A stretch of 64,000 nt of DNA, from contig NZ_JACIDX010000019.1 of assembly GCF_014196525.1 (NCBI RefSeq), forward strand, positions 1 to 64,000, read 5' to 3'. This document shows positions 53,640 to 61,439 of this stretch, one piece after another. Both the position numbers and the translations under genes were made by a program. Every line of letters starts with the position of its first letter. Positions within the stretch are counted from its first letter, which is position 1. The notes under the pieces are model-generated. The model searched no databases. It was not told where the DNA came from and worked only from the letters and a program-made list of their open reading frames with translations. This DNA comes from Novosphingobium sediminicola (GTDB lineage: Bacteria > Pseudomonadota > Alphaproteobacteria > Sphingomonadales > Sphingomonadaceae).

Positions 53640-54715
53640 CTACGCCAAACGATAGCTTTCCTCCCGTGCCATCATAGCCCAGAAAATGCGCGCCATCTTG
53701 TTGGCCAATGCGACAGCGGCCACCATTCTCGACTTGCGGGCAAGCAACCTGCCCAGCCAATTGTCCGGCAGCACGCCCTTGCGCACAATCCATCTTATCC
53801 TGCTCATCGCTCCGACGGTCAAAAGTTTGCGGATGTCGCCTTGCCCCATCTTGCTCATGCCGCCGAGCCGGGCTTTGCCGCCCGTGGAGCGCAGTCGCGG
53901 CACCAAATCCAGCCACGTCGCGAAGTTCCTGCCACTGGCAAAGCTACGTAGGTATGGCGCGAAGGCCATGATCGCCCCGGCCGTCACTGGCCCAACGCCA
54001 GGAACCGTGCAGAGCCGTTGCATCTCGCAGTTGACCCACGTGGCTTCGCACAGCTTGAAACTCAGGAAGTCGATTTTTTCCGACAAGGTGCTGATCTGCT
54101 CGAGATAGAGGTGGGCGACTTCGCGCACGCCATCCGGCAATTCCAGCGCCTTATTTTCGATCGCGACGCGGATATCTTTCACATGGGCCGCGCCTTTAGC
54201 AAAGACATGGCCAAATTCGGCAAGATGGCTGCGCAACGCGCTGACGATCTGTGTGCGCTGGCCGACAAAACATTGATGTGTTCGATAGGCAATCGCGCGC
54301 GCCTGATGCTCGGGGCTCTTCACCGCCATGTAATGCATGTTCGGGCGGACAGCTGCCTCTGCGATTACCGCTGCATCTGCTGCGTCATTCTTTTGCCGTT
54401 TGACTAATCATGAGGTCGCCATAATGCGTAACGCTCTTCATTATGCTCACCTGCACATAACTTGACGAACGGCTTGACATAAATGGACGAGATCAGGCGA
54501 GCCTCGTGCCCCAGAGCCTGCGCAAATCGTCCCCTGAAGTGGCTGGTCGCACAGGCCTCCATAGCCACAATGCAGGGCGCCTGCGATTCCAGCAGCTGTT
54601 CAAGCTTTGCTCGGGAAACTGCCCGGTTGTACAGAACCGACCCTGCGCGATCCGTAGCGCAGACCTGAAAGCTGCGCTTTGCAAGGTCGATTGCCAGCAT
54701 ATATGCTTCTGCCAT
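53640..54715 (-). pseudogene. IS110-family transposase interrupted by a 57-bp insertion
   Basis: The N-terminal part (54715 to about 54462) has the DEDD-type start LAIDLAKRSFQVCATDRAG and AMEACATSHFRGRF. After a 62-bp disruption the sequence resumes as RQKNDAADAAVIAEAAVRPN and continues through the Tnp_20 region (VPGVGPVTAGAIMAFAPYLR, ARLGGMSKMGQGDIRKLLTV) to the natural end. Without the insertion the gene would be whole. The insertion adds an in-frame stop and shifts the frame. Confidence 0.8.
54405..54461. mobile_element. 57-bp MITE-like insertion with 5-bp target duplication
   Basis: This segment interrupts the IS110 gene between the codons for FVK and RQKNDAADA. It is bracketed by TTGAC at 54400-54404 and 54462-54466, and the gene reads correctly if the segment and one TTGAC copy are removed. 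Its two ends are imperfect inverted repeats (AGGT, GC and CATAATG are shared). This is what a tiny non-autonomous transposable element would leave. Confidence 0.6.
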
Positions 54716-54971
54716 CTGATCCTCCTTTGTGCGCCACGCTGGCGCCGATCAGCATCATACGATGCCGGACAAAAAGGGGGCATCCACCTCATCAATCCAT
54801 GTCCTCATTCCATGGAATTTAATGATCAGACCCGAGCTGGCGCGCGCCTCTGCAAAATTAGCGATCCTGCCGACGGACTGAACAGTTTACTCCCTCAGAT
54901 CAACCTCTCAACGCACCAATTGAGAAGTTCAATGCCATTCCTGCCGCAAATAAGGCGGTGCTCTGCAAATT

Positions 54972-55385
54972 TCATACCGTCAGATCGAGCCTCTCCCTCC
55001 AACATCCCGCCAGCCTTTCCGGCCTTGCGCTTTCCATGTGGACCAGGGCTGCCAGAAACAGCTTCCACACCGGCGGAATTGGATAAATTCTGCCAGTCTG
55101 CTCAATATTACCCCCAATCGCGCCGACCAGACCGGAGAGCGCAGACGTGGTCCCCACATAGCGAATGATCCTCCCCCCATATCTTTCAAGCTCCGGATCA
55201 AGCACCTCGTCCGCCTGCACCTCAGCATCGCATTCGTGCAGCAGCGCAACTGCAACCAGCAAGGTCATCCCGTAGGGCAGAAGATCACCTGCGAGACGGC
55301 ACAGCCTGCAATGGCAGCGCAAAAAGAGCTGGATGCCTTCCTCGGACAGTTGAAGCTTGTAGGCCCGCGATTTCGTCGCCCGCAT
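54972..55385 (-). CDS. Hypothetical protein next to the tra operon
   Basis: The 137-residue protein has an excellent ribosome binding site (GGAAAGGGGAAACGTC before ATG 55385). No family was recognised. It contains a cluster CHCRLC at about 25-30, a hydrophobic stretch GMTLLVAVALLH (about 39-50) and an acidic segment ECDAEVQADEVLDPELERYG. It is divergent from the conjugation operon. It could be a transfer-region regulator or entry function, but nothing in the sequence proves that. Confidence 0.45.
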   Translation of the reverse strand: MRATKSRAYKLQLSEEGIQLFLRCHCRLCRLAGDLLPYGMTLLVAVALLHECDAEVQADEVLDPELERYGGRIIRYVGTTSALSGLVGAIGGNIEQTGRIYPIPPVWKLFLAALVHMESARPERLAGCWRERLDLTV

Positions 55386-55496
55386 GACGTTTCCCCTTTC
55401 CGCTTCTCACACCGCAGCGTGACCACGAATCCACCCTGCCCAAAGACCATTTCCACCGCGAGATCCCGACTCACCGCGCGAAAAGAACAAACCAGG

Positions 55497-55520
55497 AAAC
55501 CGGAACTTTACTTCCGGTTT
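55497..55520. promoter_or_regulatory. 9-bp inverted repeat in the tra/hypothetical divergent region
   Basis: AAACCGGAA-CTTTAC-TTCCGGTTT is a perfect inverted repeat about 200 bp before the first transfer gene and 112 bp before the divergent hypothetical gene. An extra half-site (AAACCGG) occurs at 55560-55566. It is a plausible operator for transfer-gene control. Confidence 0.55.
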
Positions 55521-55714
55521 GAGGCAATGAACTTCCGATAGTCGGCACTTCATTTCCCCAAACCGGCAAGACATTTCCTCCGCCGTTGCCCCTTCGAGCT
55601 GTCTGGGCGCATCCCCTGGCTCATCCCGACGAGGAGCGAGCCGACCATTTCGGCAAAACTCGCTTTCCTGTCCCCGATGCGTTCCGCCGATGGCGACGCA
55701 GCATGAGGAGGTGA

Positions 55715-56038
55715 ATGATGCTCATGCCTTGCAAGATGATCGCCGCTCTCCTGGCCCTCGCGCTGCCCGCCCCCTTCGCACAGGCCTGCCAGCCCCCGGA
55801 GCAAGCAGAAACACAAGGTGCAAGCTGCACAGAGCCGCTCACCATCATCAACCGGGCCGACAGCTTTATCATCACCCGGCGTTCCGCCCCGGTTATCCAG
55901 CCAATGCCCCGACCGGCCTCATTCCTGAGGCTCCCCCCGCAACAGCTTGGCAGCAACATCTGGCTCGACAGCGAGATGCTTGATGCAAGCAGGCCGTTGC
56001 CTGCCCTCCCCTCAGAGCGTCAGGAGCAGGGCAAGTGA
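55715..56038 (+). CDS. Small secreted protein at the head of the conjugation operon
   Basis: The 107-residue protein has a signal peptide (MIAALLALALPAPFAQAC) and a proline-rich remainder with two Cys (ACQPPEQ, GASCTEP). GAGGAG precedes the start; ATG 55715 or 55718 are both possible. No family was recognised. The end overlaps the DsbC-like gene (GTGA). Its two cysteines may be substrates for that disulfide isomerase. Confidence 0.5.
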   Translation: MMLMPCKMIAALLALALPAPFAQACQPPEQAETQGASCTEPLTIINRADSFIITRRSAPVIQPMPRPASFLRLPPQQLGSNIWLDSEMLDASRPLPALPSERQEQGK

Positions 56039-56856
56039 GGCGGGCCAGTACGCTGACGGCAACGCTGCTCGTCCTTCCCGCCATGCTGGCCATGAGCGGC
56101 GCTATGGCGCAAACTCCTGAGCCTTCCGCCACAATCGCCGGTGCCGCTGCGCAGGCCGAACGCCAGCTCCATCAGAGCTTCACCAATCTCGCCTTCGAGG
56201 ACTTCGGCCCGGCGCCTGTCAAAGGTCCGATCTATCAGGCGAGCGCCGGCAACCGCATCCTCTATTACGCACCGGAGAGCGGCCATATCCTCTTTGCCAC
56301 GGTCTATGACACCAATGGCGTCAATGTGACCGCGCTGGCCGAAGGCGCCCGCGTACAAAAGCGCCTGTCCGCCATCGACCCGGCCAGAGCGCTCGTCCTT
56401 GGCCCGCCCGATGCCCCGACCATCATCGAGTTCACCGATCCCGATTGCCCCTATTGCCGCGCGCTCGACCGCTTCTGGGCGAGCAAACAGGCCGAAGGCA
56501 AACAGGTTCGGCGCCTCATCTATTTTGTTTCCGGGATCCATCCTGAGGCCGCGGCCAAGGCCGAGCATATCCTGTGCTCTCCTGACCCTGCGGCCGGCTT
56601 CAAGGCGCTTTACAGCGGCGCGGCGCCCTCGCCGCTCGCCACCTGTGCCAAAGGCCACGCCAAGGTTGCCGATGATGCCGCGCTGGTTGTCAAAGTGGGC
56701 ATCACCGGCACGCCGACCCTGATCCTTGATGGCAAACTCGTCTCCGGGTTTCAGCAAGGCGAACTCGAAGCCTTTCTGGCCGGCCATGTCAAAGCCGCTC
56801 CGAAAGGCGAACCGGCCAAACCTCCGGCACTCCCGGCAAAACCGGATACAGGCTGA
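56035..56856 (+). CDS. DsbC-family thiol:disulfide isomerase of the transfer system
   Basis: The 273-residue protein has a signal peptide (LTATLLVLPAMLAMSGAMAQ), an N-terminal DsbC-like dimerisation part (about 35-105) and a thioredoxin fold. The active site CPYC is in FTDPDCPYCRALDRFW, and the cis-Pro loop is GITGTPTLIL. F-type plasmids encode DsbC/TrbB homologues that fold cysteine-rich transfer proteins in the periplasm. GTG 56035 overlaps the preceding gene's stop. The C-terminus is a Pro/Ala/Lys tail. Confidence 0.8.
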   Translation: MRRASTLTATLLVLPAMLAMSGAMAQTPEPSATIAGAAAQAERQLHQSFTNLAFEDFGPAPVKGPIYQASAGNRILYYAPESGHILFATVYDTNGVNVTALAEGARVQKRLSAIDPARALVLGPPDAPTIIEFTDPDCPYCRALDRFWASKQAEGKQVRRLIYFVSGIHPEAAAKAEHILCSPDPAAGFKALYSGAAPSPLATCAKGHAKVADDAALVVKVGITGTPTLILDGKLVSGFQQGELEAFLAGHVKAAPKGEPAKPPALPAKPDTG

Positions 56857-57033
56857 TCCATCCTCTCAATTTCTGGCGGCCGCTGCGTGGCCTGCGGGAT
56901 CGCCCGCAAGCCCGGCGGATCGAAATGCCGACGCACGCGGCTCCATGAAGCCGTCCGACACGCGCGCCGGCAGCCAACGGAATTCCCGGCGGCACAGGTT
57001 CACGGACGGCTTCCTTGCAGAGGAAATACCACC

Positions 57034-57390
57034 ATGATCAGACTGTTTAACAAATACCCATTCGGCGGCCGGACGATGACACAGATGCTGGCCCAAACCC
57101 TGTCACGCTCCGATGTCGCGCTGACCGCCCTTATCGCTCTGGCTGCCACGACCGGCGTGGCCCATGCCTTTGCAGCGCCTGCACAAGGCGATCTGGGTTA
57201 CGACATTTACGACATCGTCGTGAACAAGGGCGTCAAGGGACCGCTGGGCTTTGTCGGCGGGGTCGCCGCCTTCCTGTTCGGCGTCTCGCGCCTGTTTTCC
57301 AACATCATGATCGGCATCCCCACGATCGTGGCGGCGGTCTGTCTGATCAAGTCGGATTCGATCCTCCAGACCTTCGGCATGCTGATCTGA
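57034..57390 (+). CDS. traA: Conjugative pilin, TraA-like
   Basis: The 118-residue protein has a long leader (about 1-48, ending ATTGVAHAF) and two hydrophobic helices in the mature part (LGFVGGVAAFLFGVSRLFSN, GIPTIVAAVCLIKSD). This is the size and topology of F-type TraA propilin. It forms the pilus after leader removal and membrane insertion. GAGGAAA precedes the start. It is followed by traL and traE, the same order as in the F plasmid. Confidence 0.7.
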   Translation: MIRLFNKYPFGGRTMTQMLAQTLSRSDVALTALIALAATTGVAHAFAAPAQGDLGYDIYDIVVNKGVKGPLGFVGGVAAFLFGVSRLFSNIMIGIPTIVAAVCLIKSDSILQTFGMLI

Positions 57391-57508
57391 ACCATCGGTC
57401 CGGCCGGCATGGCGTCGCATGGGCACGAACCTCAACCGCCCCTGCAAACACAGGGTCGGAAAAGCCCCCAGGCCTTTGCCTGAGGTGTAAGCGGGAAGGA
57501 GAAGAGAC

Positions 57509-57775
57509 GTGGACGAACGCCTGCCCCAATACCTCCATCGCCCGGTGCAGATCCTGTGGTTTGCCGCGGACGAGTTCGTGCTGGCGCTCTCGGGCATCTT
57601 TGTCGCCACCATCGTCGGCGGACTGCCCGGCTGGGGTCTGGTCGCGGCTCTTCTCCTTTTCATCCCATGGAAGCGCTCCAAGCCGCGCGGCTTCCTGCCG
57701 CATCTGGCCTGGCGCTGGGGCCTCGTCTCCTTCCCCCACTATCCGGGCCCGACCCAGACCCGCTTTTTCGAGTGA
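57509..57775 (+). CDS. traL: TraL, F-type T4SS pilus assembly protein
   Basis: The 88-residue protein opens DERLPQYLHRPVQILWFAAD, the characteristic start of TraL. It has one or two hydrophobic helices (about 24-52) and a basic tail (WKRSKPRGFLPHLAWRWG). TraL is an inner-membrane component needed to extend the pilus (VirB3-like). GTG 57509 is preceded by AAGGAGAAG. traE begins 8 bp after its stop. Confidence 0.8.
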   Translation: MDERLPQYLHRPVQILWFAADEFVLALSGIFVATIVGGLPGWGLVAALLLFIPWKRSKPRGFLPHLAWRWGLVSFPHYPGPTQTRFFE

Positions 57776-57783
57776 GGTGCACG

Positions 57784-58422
57784 ATGATCTTCCCCAAGCG
57801 CCATCGACAGGACGACGTGGATCCCCTGCTCGGCAAGCCTGCCAGCTTTGGCATCCATCGCTACCTGCAGGGCTCGGCCAATCTGTTTGAAGAGAACCGC
57901 CTGCTCAAATTCGCCATTGTCGGCCTTTTCGCGATCACCGCCGTGCTGGGCGCCGAGATCTATTCCTCCGACCGGAACCGGCGCACGGTGATCGTGCCCT
58001 TCGGCGCGGGCGGCGATCTCTATGTCACCGGCAGCGTGCCTTCGAGCGACTATCTGCGCGCGATGACCCGCAATGTCGTGGCACTGGCCGGGACCTATTC
58101 GGCCTATTCGGCGAGCCAACAGTTTCAGGCGCTGCTCGGCATCGCGCACCCTTCGGCCTACAATGCGATGCGCGACAGTCTCAACGCCATTCTCGACGAA
58201 TTGTCGGGCAATCCGACGCTCTCGATCGCCACCTATATCCGCGCCGATCAGCCTGTCACCTGGACCTCCAACGAAATCACCGTGCCGGTCGAGAAGGTGA
58301 GGGTGATCGGCGGCACGATCCGCAAATTCCGGGGCAACCTGCGCATTGGCTACGCCATCGAGAACGGTCGCTTCTGGCTCACCCATCTCATCGAGGACAA
58401 GTTCGATGCCGAAACCCGCTGA
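57784..58422 (+). CDS. traE: TraE, F-type T4SS protein (VirB5/8-like)
   Basis: The 212-residue protein has an N-terminal cytoplasmic part, one transmembrane helix at about 45-62 (FAIVGLFAITAVLGAEIY) and a periplasmic domain (VPFGAGGDLYVTGSVPSSDY, KVRVIGGTIRKFRGNL). It matches TraE, a bitopic inner-membrane protein needed for pilus assembly. It overlaps traK by 17 nt. Confidence 0.8.
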   Translation: MIFPKRHRQDDVDPLLGKPASFGIHRYLQGSANLFEENRLLKFAIVGLFAITAVLGAEIYSSDRNRRTVIVPFGAGGDLYVTGSVPSSDYLRAMTRNVVALAGTYSAYSASQQFQALLGIAHPSAYNAMRDSLNAILDELSGNPTLSIATYIRADQPVTWTSNEITVPVEKVRVIGGTIRKFRGNLRIGYAIENGRFWLTHLIEDKFDAETR

Positions 58423-59326
58423 TCATGCACGGGTCACGCACCCGCTCGCGCTCGCCCTTGCCGTCCCGCTCCTCTCCCTTTCAGGCGTCACGGGTGGCGG
58501 TGCCCTGCACGCCCAGAATGCCGTGGTCCAGCATTTTGCGGTGCAGAATGTCGGGAATGGGAATCTCCAGCAGCCAAATGCAGCGCCGCACAACATCGAA
58601 CCGCAGCATATAGCCGATCCGGTGACCTCAGGCCGCACCATTGCCGCGCTGCCCGATCAGACCAGCACCATCCGTCTGTCCAACCGCGATGTGAACCATG
58701 TCGTGTGCCTTGGCGGCGAGATCGAGGACGTCAAATTCTCAGCCGAGAAAGCGATCGCCGTTGAGAAGGCCGGGTCGGATGCCTGGATCAAGTTTCTGGT
58801 CAAGGAAATCGACGATGCAGGCCAGGTTACCCGCAGCTATGTCACCCAGCCTTCGGAATTCTTCGTCTCGTGCAACGGGGCGATCTATGCCCTCTATGCC
58901 GAGCCTTCGCAGATCCCTGCTCAGACCGTGACTCTCGCGCCGGGCAAGGCACAGCGCGCGCGGGCCAATGACGATCTGCTCGGCCCGCTGGTCGAGGAAG
59001 AACGCGCGGTCTCGATCACGCTTGCCATGCTCCAGGACCGCATCCCCGCCAGCTTTTCGAGCGTGGCGCCGCGCGCAGGCGCGCTTGCCCTTGCCGCCCT
59101 GCCCGGTGCGCGCATCATCGAGAGCCGCCGTGTCGAGATCGAGGGCGCAGGTCTTTCGGCTTCGGAATACCGGGTCGAGGTTGCGGCAGACACTACGCTC
59201 GATGAACGCGCCTTCCTCGACCACATTTTTGGCGCGCGGATTTTCGCGGTGAGCGCCGATCATCTGGCGCTCAAGGCTGGAGAGCCGGGGCGCGTGATCG
59301 TCGTGCGCCGGGAGGCAGGCCAATGA
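58406..59326 (+). CDS. traK: TraK, outer-membrane-associated secretin-like T4SS protein
   Basis: The 306-residue protein has a signal peptide (about 12-36) and the TraK domain (STIRLSNRDVNHVVCLGGEI, QPSEFFVSCNGAIYALYAEP). In F, TraK, TraB and TraV form the envelope-spanning core, with TraK in the outer membrane ring (VirB9-like). The start at 58406 lies within traE and the stop overlaps traB (ATGA). Confidence 0.8.
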   Translation: MPKPADHARVTHPLALALAVPLLSLSGVTGGGALHAQNAVVQHFAVQNVGNGNLQQPNAAPHNIEPQHIADPVTSGRTIAALPDQTSTIRLSNRDVNHVVCLGGEIEDVKFSAEKAIAVEKAGSDAWIKFLVKEIDDAGQVTRSYVTQPSEFFVSCNGAIYALYAEPSQIPAQTVTLAPGKAQRARANDDLLGPLVEEERAVSITLAMLQDRIPASFSSVAPRAGALALAALPGARIIESRRVEIEGAGLSASEYRVEVAADTTLDERAFLDHIFGARIFAVSADHLALKAGEPGRVIVVRREAGQ

Positions 59327-60720
59327 GTAACCCTCCCCCTCCCGATCCGATGAGCGATAACGGACAGACCGAGGCGCAAACGCCTAGCGATGCGAGCTCC
59401 TATCAGGCCCAGCTCAATCGCGCCGCGCACGAAGATGGGCAAGGCACGTCACCTGACAGGGCTTCATCGGCAAATCCGTTTCCCGATTTCAGAGGACGCT
59501 GGCAGGCGCTGTCGGCCCGGCAACAGCTGCGCCTCAAGCAGGGCCTTGTCGGCCTTGCGACATTGATGCTGGCTTACGGCCTCTACACCGCCTCCTCACC
59601 CTCAAAGAACGAGGCTGCCACCAAGGTCAGCGCAACCAAGCTGGAAATGGGAACAGGCCTGCGCGGCGACAGTCTGGAAACCAAGCTGCACGGCGACTTT
59701 CAGCAGATCCGGGAAGGCCAGCAGCAGCTTGCCGAGCGCATCACCGCCATCGAGGAAGGCAAGATCAGTCCTGCCGCCAAACCCGTCAGCGGCGCCCATG
59801 ATACCGGCGAGTTGCCCCCCGCGCTTCCCGATCTCGACATTCCCGCCAGCCCGCCTGTCGCCGGGCGCAGCCGGCCAGGGGAGCGCAGCGAACTCGACAG
59901 CCTGCCTCCGCCGCCCACGAACCTGTCGGTGCAGAACACACCGCCCGCTCCTCCTGCGCCCCCGCAGGAAAAGAGCGTCGGTGCCATCGGTTCTGCCACC
60001 AGCAGCCTTCTGCCCGCCGCCGCCGATGGTTCGAGCGCGAAGGATCGGTCCCCGAATGGCGCTAAAAAAAAGACCAGGACGATCTTTTTACCGCCTGGTT
60101 TCATGAAGGCGCGGCTGCTCACCGGGATCGACGCGATGGCGAGCCGTGATGCGACGCAAAACCCCGAACCGTTGATTGCAAGGGTTCAGGCCCCTGCCGT
60201 GCTGCCCAATGACGTCAAGGCGAACCTCTCGGGCTGCTTTGTCATCGGCAATGCCACCGGCAGCCTCGCCAAGGAGAGGGTCGAGGTCCAGCTCGTCTCG
60301 CTTTCCTGTATTGATTTTGACGAGCATTCGGTGGTCGATCAGCCGGTCAAAGGCTTCTTCGTCGATACCGACGGCAAGAAGGGCCTGTCGGGCAAGGTCA
60401 TCACCCGCGCGGGCGCCGCCCTCGCCCGCACTTTCCTCGCCGGCGCCGCCTCGGGCTTTGCGAGTGCCGTCGAAGGCAGTTTCGGCTCGACCTCGACCTC
60501 GGCGCTGGGTTCGATCCGCACGCTCAATGCAGGCGATGCTGCCAAGAGCAGCCTTGCGGGGGGCATTTCCAAATCCTCGGACAAACTCAGTGATTTCTAC
60601 CTCGATCTCGCCCGTCAGGCCGGTCCCATCGTCGAGGTCGGCGCCGCCAAGGAAGTCGTGGTTGTGATCCAGGAGGGTGTGACCCTCGAGATCAAGCCTG
60701 CCGCCGGGGAGAAATTCTGA
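59323..60720 (+). CDS. traB: TraB, VirB10-like T4SS core protein
   Basis: The 465-residue protein has an N-terminal cytoplasmic region, a transmembrane helix at about 69-87 (GLVGLATLMLAYGLYTAS), a coiled-coil/proline-rich linker (SLPPPPTNLSVQNT) and a C-terminal VirB10-like barrel (about 290-465: SGCFVIGNATGSLAKERVEV, KVITRAGAALARTFLAGAAS). It energises the channel between inner and outer membranes. It overlaps traV and traK neighbours as expected for a tight operon. Confidence 0.85.
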   Translation: MSNPPPPDPMSDNGQTEAQTPSDASSYQAQLNRAAHEDGQGTSPDRASSANPFPDFRGRWQALSARQQLRLKQGLVGLATLMLAYGLYTASSPSKNEAATKVSATKLEMGTGLRGDSLETKLHGDFQQIREGQQQLAERITAIEEGKISPAAKPVSGAHDTGELPPALPDLDIPASPPVAGRSRPGERSELDSLPPPPTNLSVQNTPPAPPAPPQEKSVGAIGSATSSLLPAAADGSSAKDRSPNGAKKKTRTIFLPPGFMKARLLTGIDAMASRDATQNPEPLIARVQAPAVLPNDVKANLSGCFVIGNATGSLAKERVEVQLVSLSCIDFDEHSVVDQPVKGFFVDTDGKKGLSGKVITRAGAALARTFLAGAASGFASAVEGSFGSTSTSALGSIRTLNAGDAAKSSLAGGISKSSDKLSDFYLDLARQAGPIVEVGAAKEVVVVIQEGVTLEIKPAAGEKF

Positions 60721-60749
60721 TGCCCCGCCCCCTTTCAGGAGATCAACCC

Positions 60750-61439
60750 ATGCCCACGTCGATGTCCCGTGCAGACGTGCGCCGCAGAAACCGTGGCGCC
60801 GCCCGGTTCGCCGCCCGCCGTTTTCCATGCCCGGCTATGGCGATCGCCGCGCTGTCCTTGCTGAACGGCTGCGCGTCCATCGGCTCGATGATGTCGCCCT
60901 ATAGCGAGAAGTTCTCCTGCAGGAACCGCGATCATGGGCAGTGCATTCATCCCGACCGGGCCTATGCCGATGCGGTCGCAGGCATTCCCTCGCATTCCGA
61001 TCCCGCCGTCACCCATGACAAGGCGATGCTCAGGGATCGTGCCGGCACCGGCGATGCCACCGCGCCCGCTGCGCCGCAGGCAAAGACGCAGGGCAAAAAA
61101 CCCGCGCCCTACCTGTCCTATCGCGACAGTCTCTACCGCGAGATGCAGGGCCTGATCGAGGCGCCGGAAACGCCGATGCTGCGCGCCGGACGCACCGTGC
61201 GCACACTCATCATGCCCTATTCTGATCGCGAGAGGCCCGACCGGCTCTATATGCCGCGCTACGTCTATTCGATCCTTGAGCGCCCGCAATGGGTGGTCGG
61301 CGACTATCTGGCAGGCTCGGCCGCGCCCGCCGCGCGCCTGCCCGTGCTGGGACAGGTGAAGGAAAAGCCTGCGGGCGATCCTGCCGCGCAGGGCGATCCC
61401 GCCCCCGTTCCTGCGCCGCCCGAAGGACAGGGCCAATGA
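60750..61439 (+). CDS. traV: TraV, T4SS outer-membrane lipoprotein
   Basis: The 229-residue lipoprotein has a signal ending in lipobox LLNGC (about 38-42), then SMMSPYSEKFSCRNRDHGQC with the two conserved cysteines of TraV. RTVRTLIMPYSDRERPDRLY and YVYSILERPQWVVGDYLAG follow. It anchors the TraB/TraK core to the outer membrane (VirB7-like). GGAG lies 8 nt before ATG 60750, so that start is preferred to the ATG 60720 that overlaps the traB stop. Confidence 0.8.
   Translation: MPTSMSRADVRRRNRGAARFAARRFPCPAMAIAALSLLNGCASIGSMMSPYSEKFSCRNRDHGQCIHPDRAYADAVAGIPSHSDPAVTHDKAMLRDRAGTGDATAPAAPQAKTQGKKPAPYLSYRDSLYREMQGLIEAPETPMLRAGRTVRTLIMPYSDRERPDRLYMPRYVYSILERPQWVVGDYLAGSAAPAARLPVLGQVKEKPAGDPAAQGDPAPVPAPPEGQGQ

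Noticed and set aside
54400..54466. Possibility that the 57-bp insertion is an integron attC site
   Set aside because: Size is right, but the RYYYAAC and GTTRRRY core sites of attC are not present at its ends, and no integron integrase or cassette lies nearby.
57470..57483. Short hairpin between traA and traL
   Set aside because: Only five base pairs with no T run; too weak to call a terminator inside a conjugation operon.
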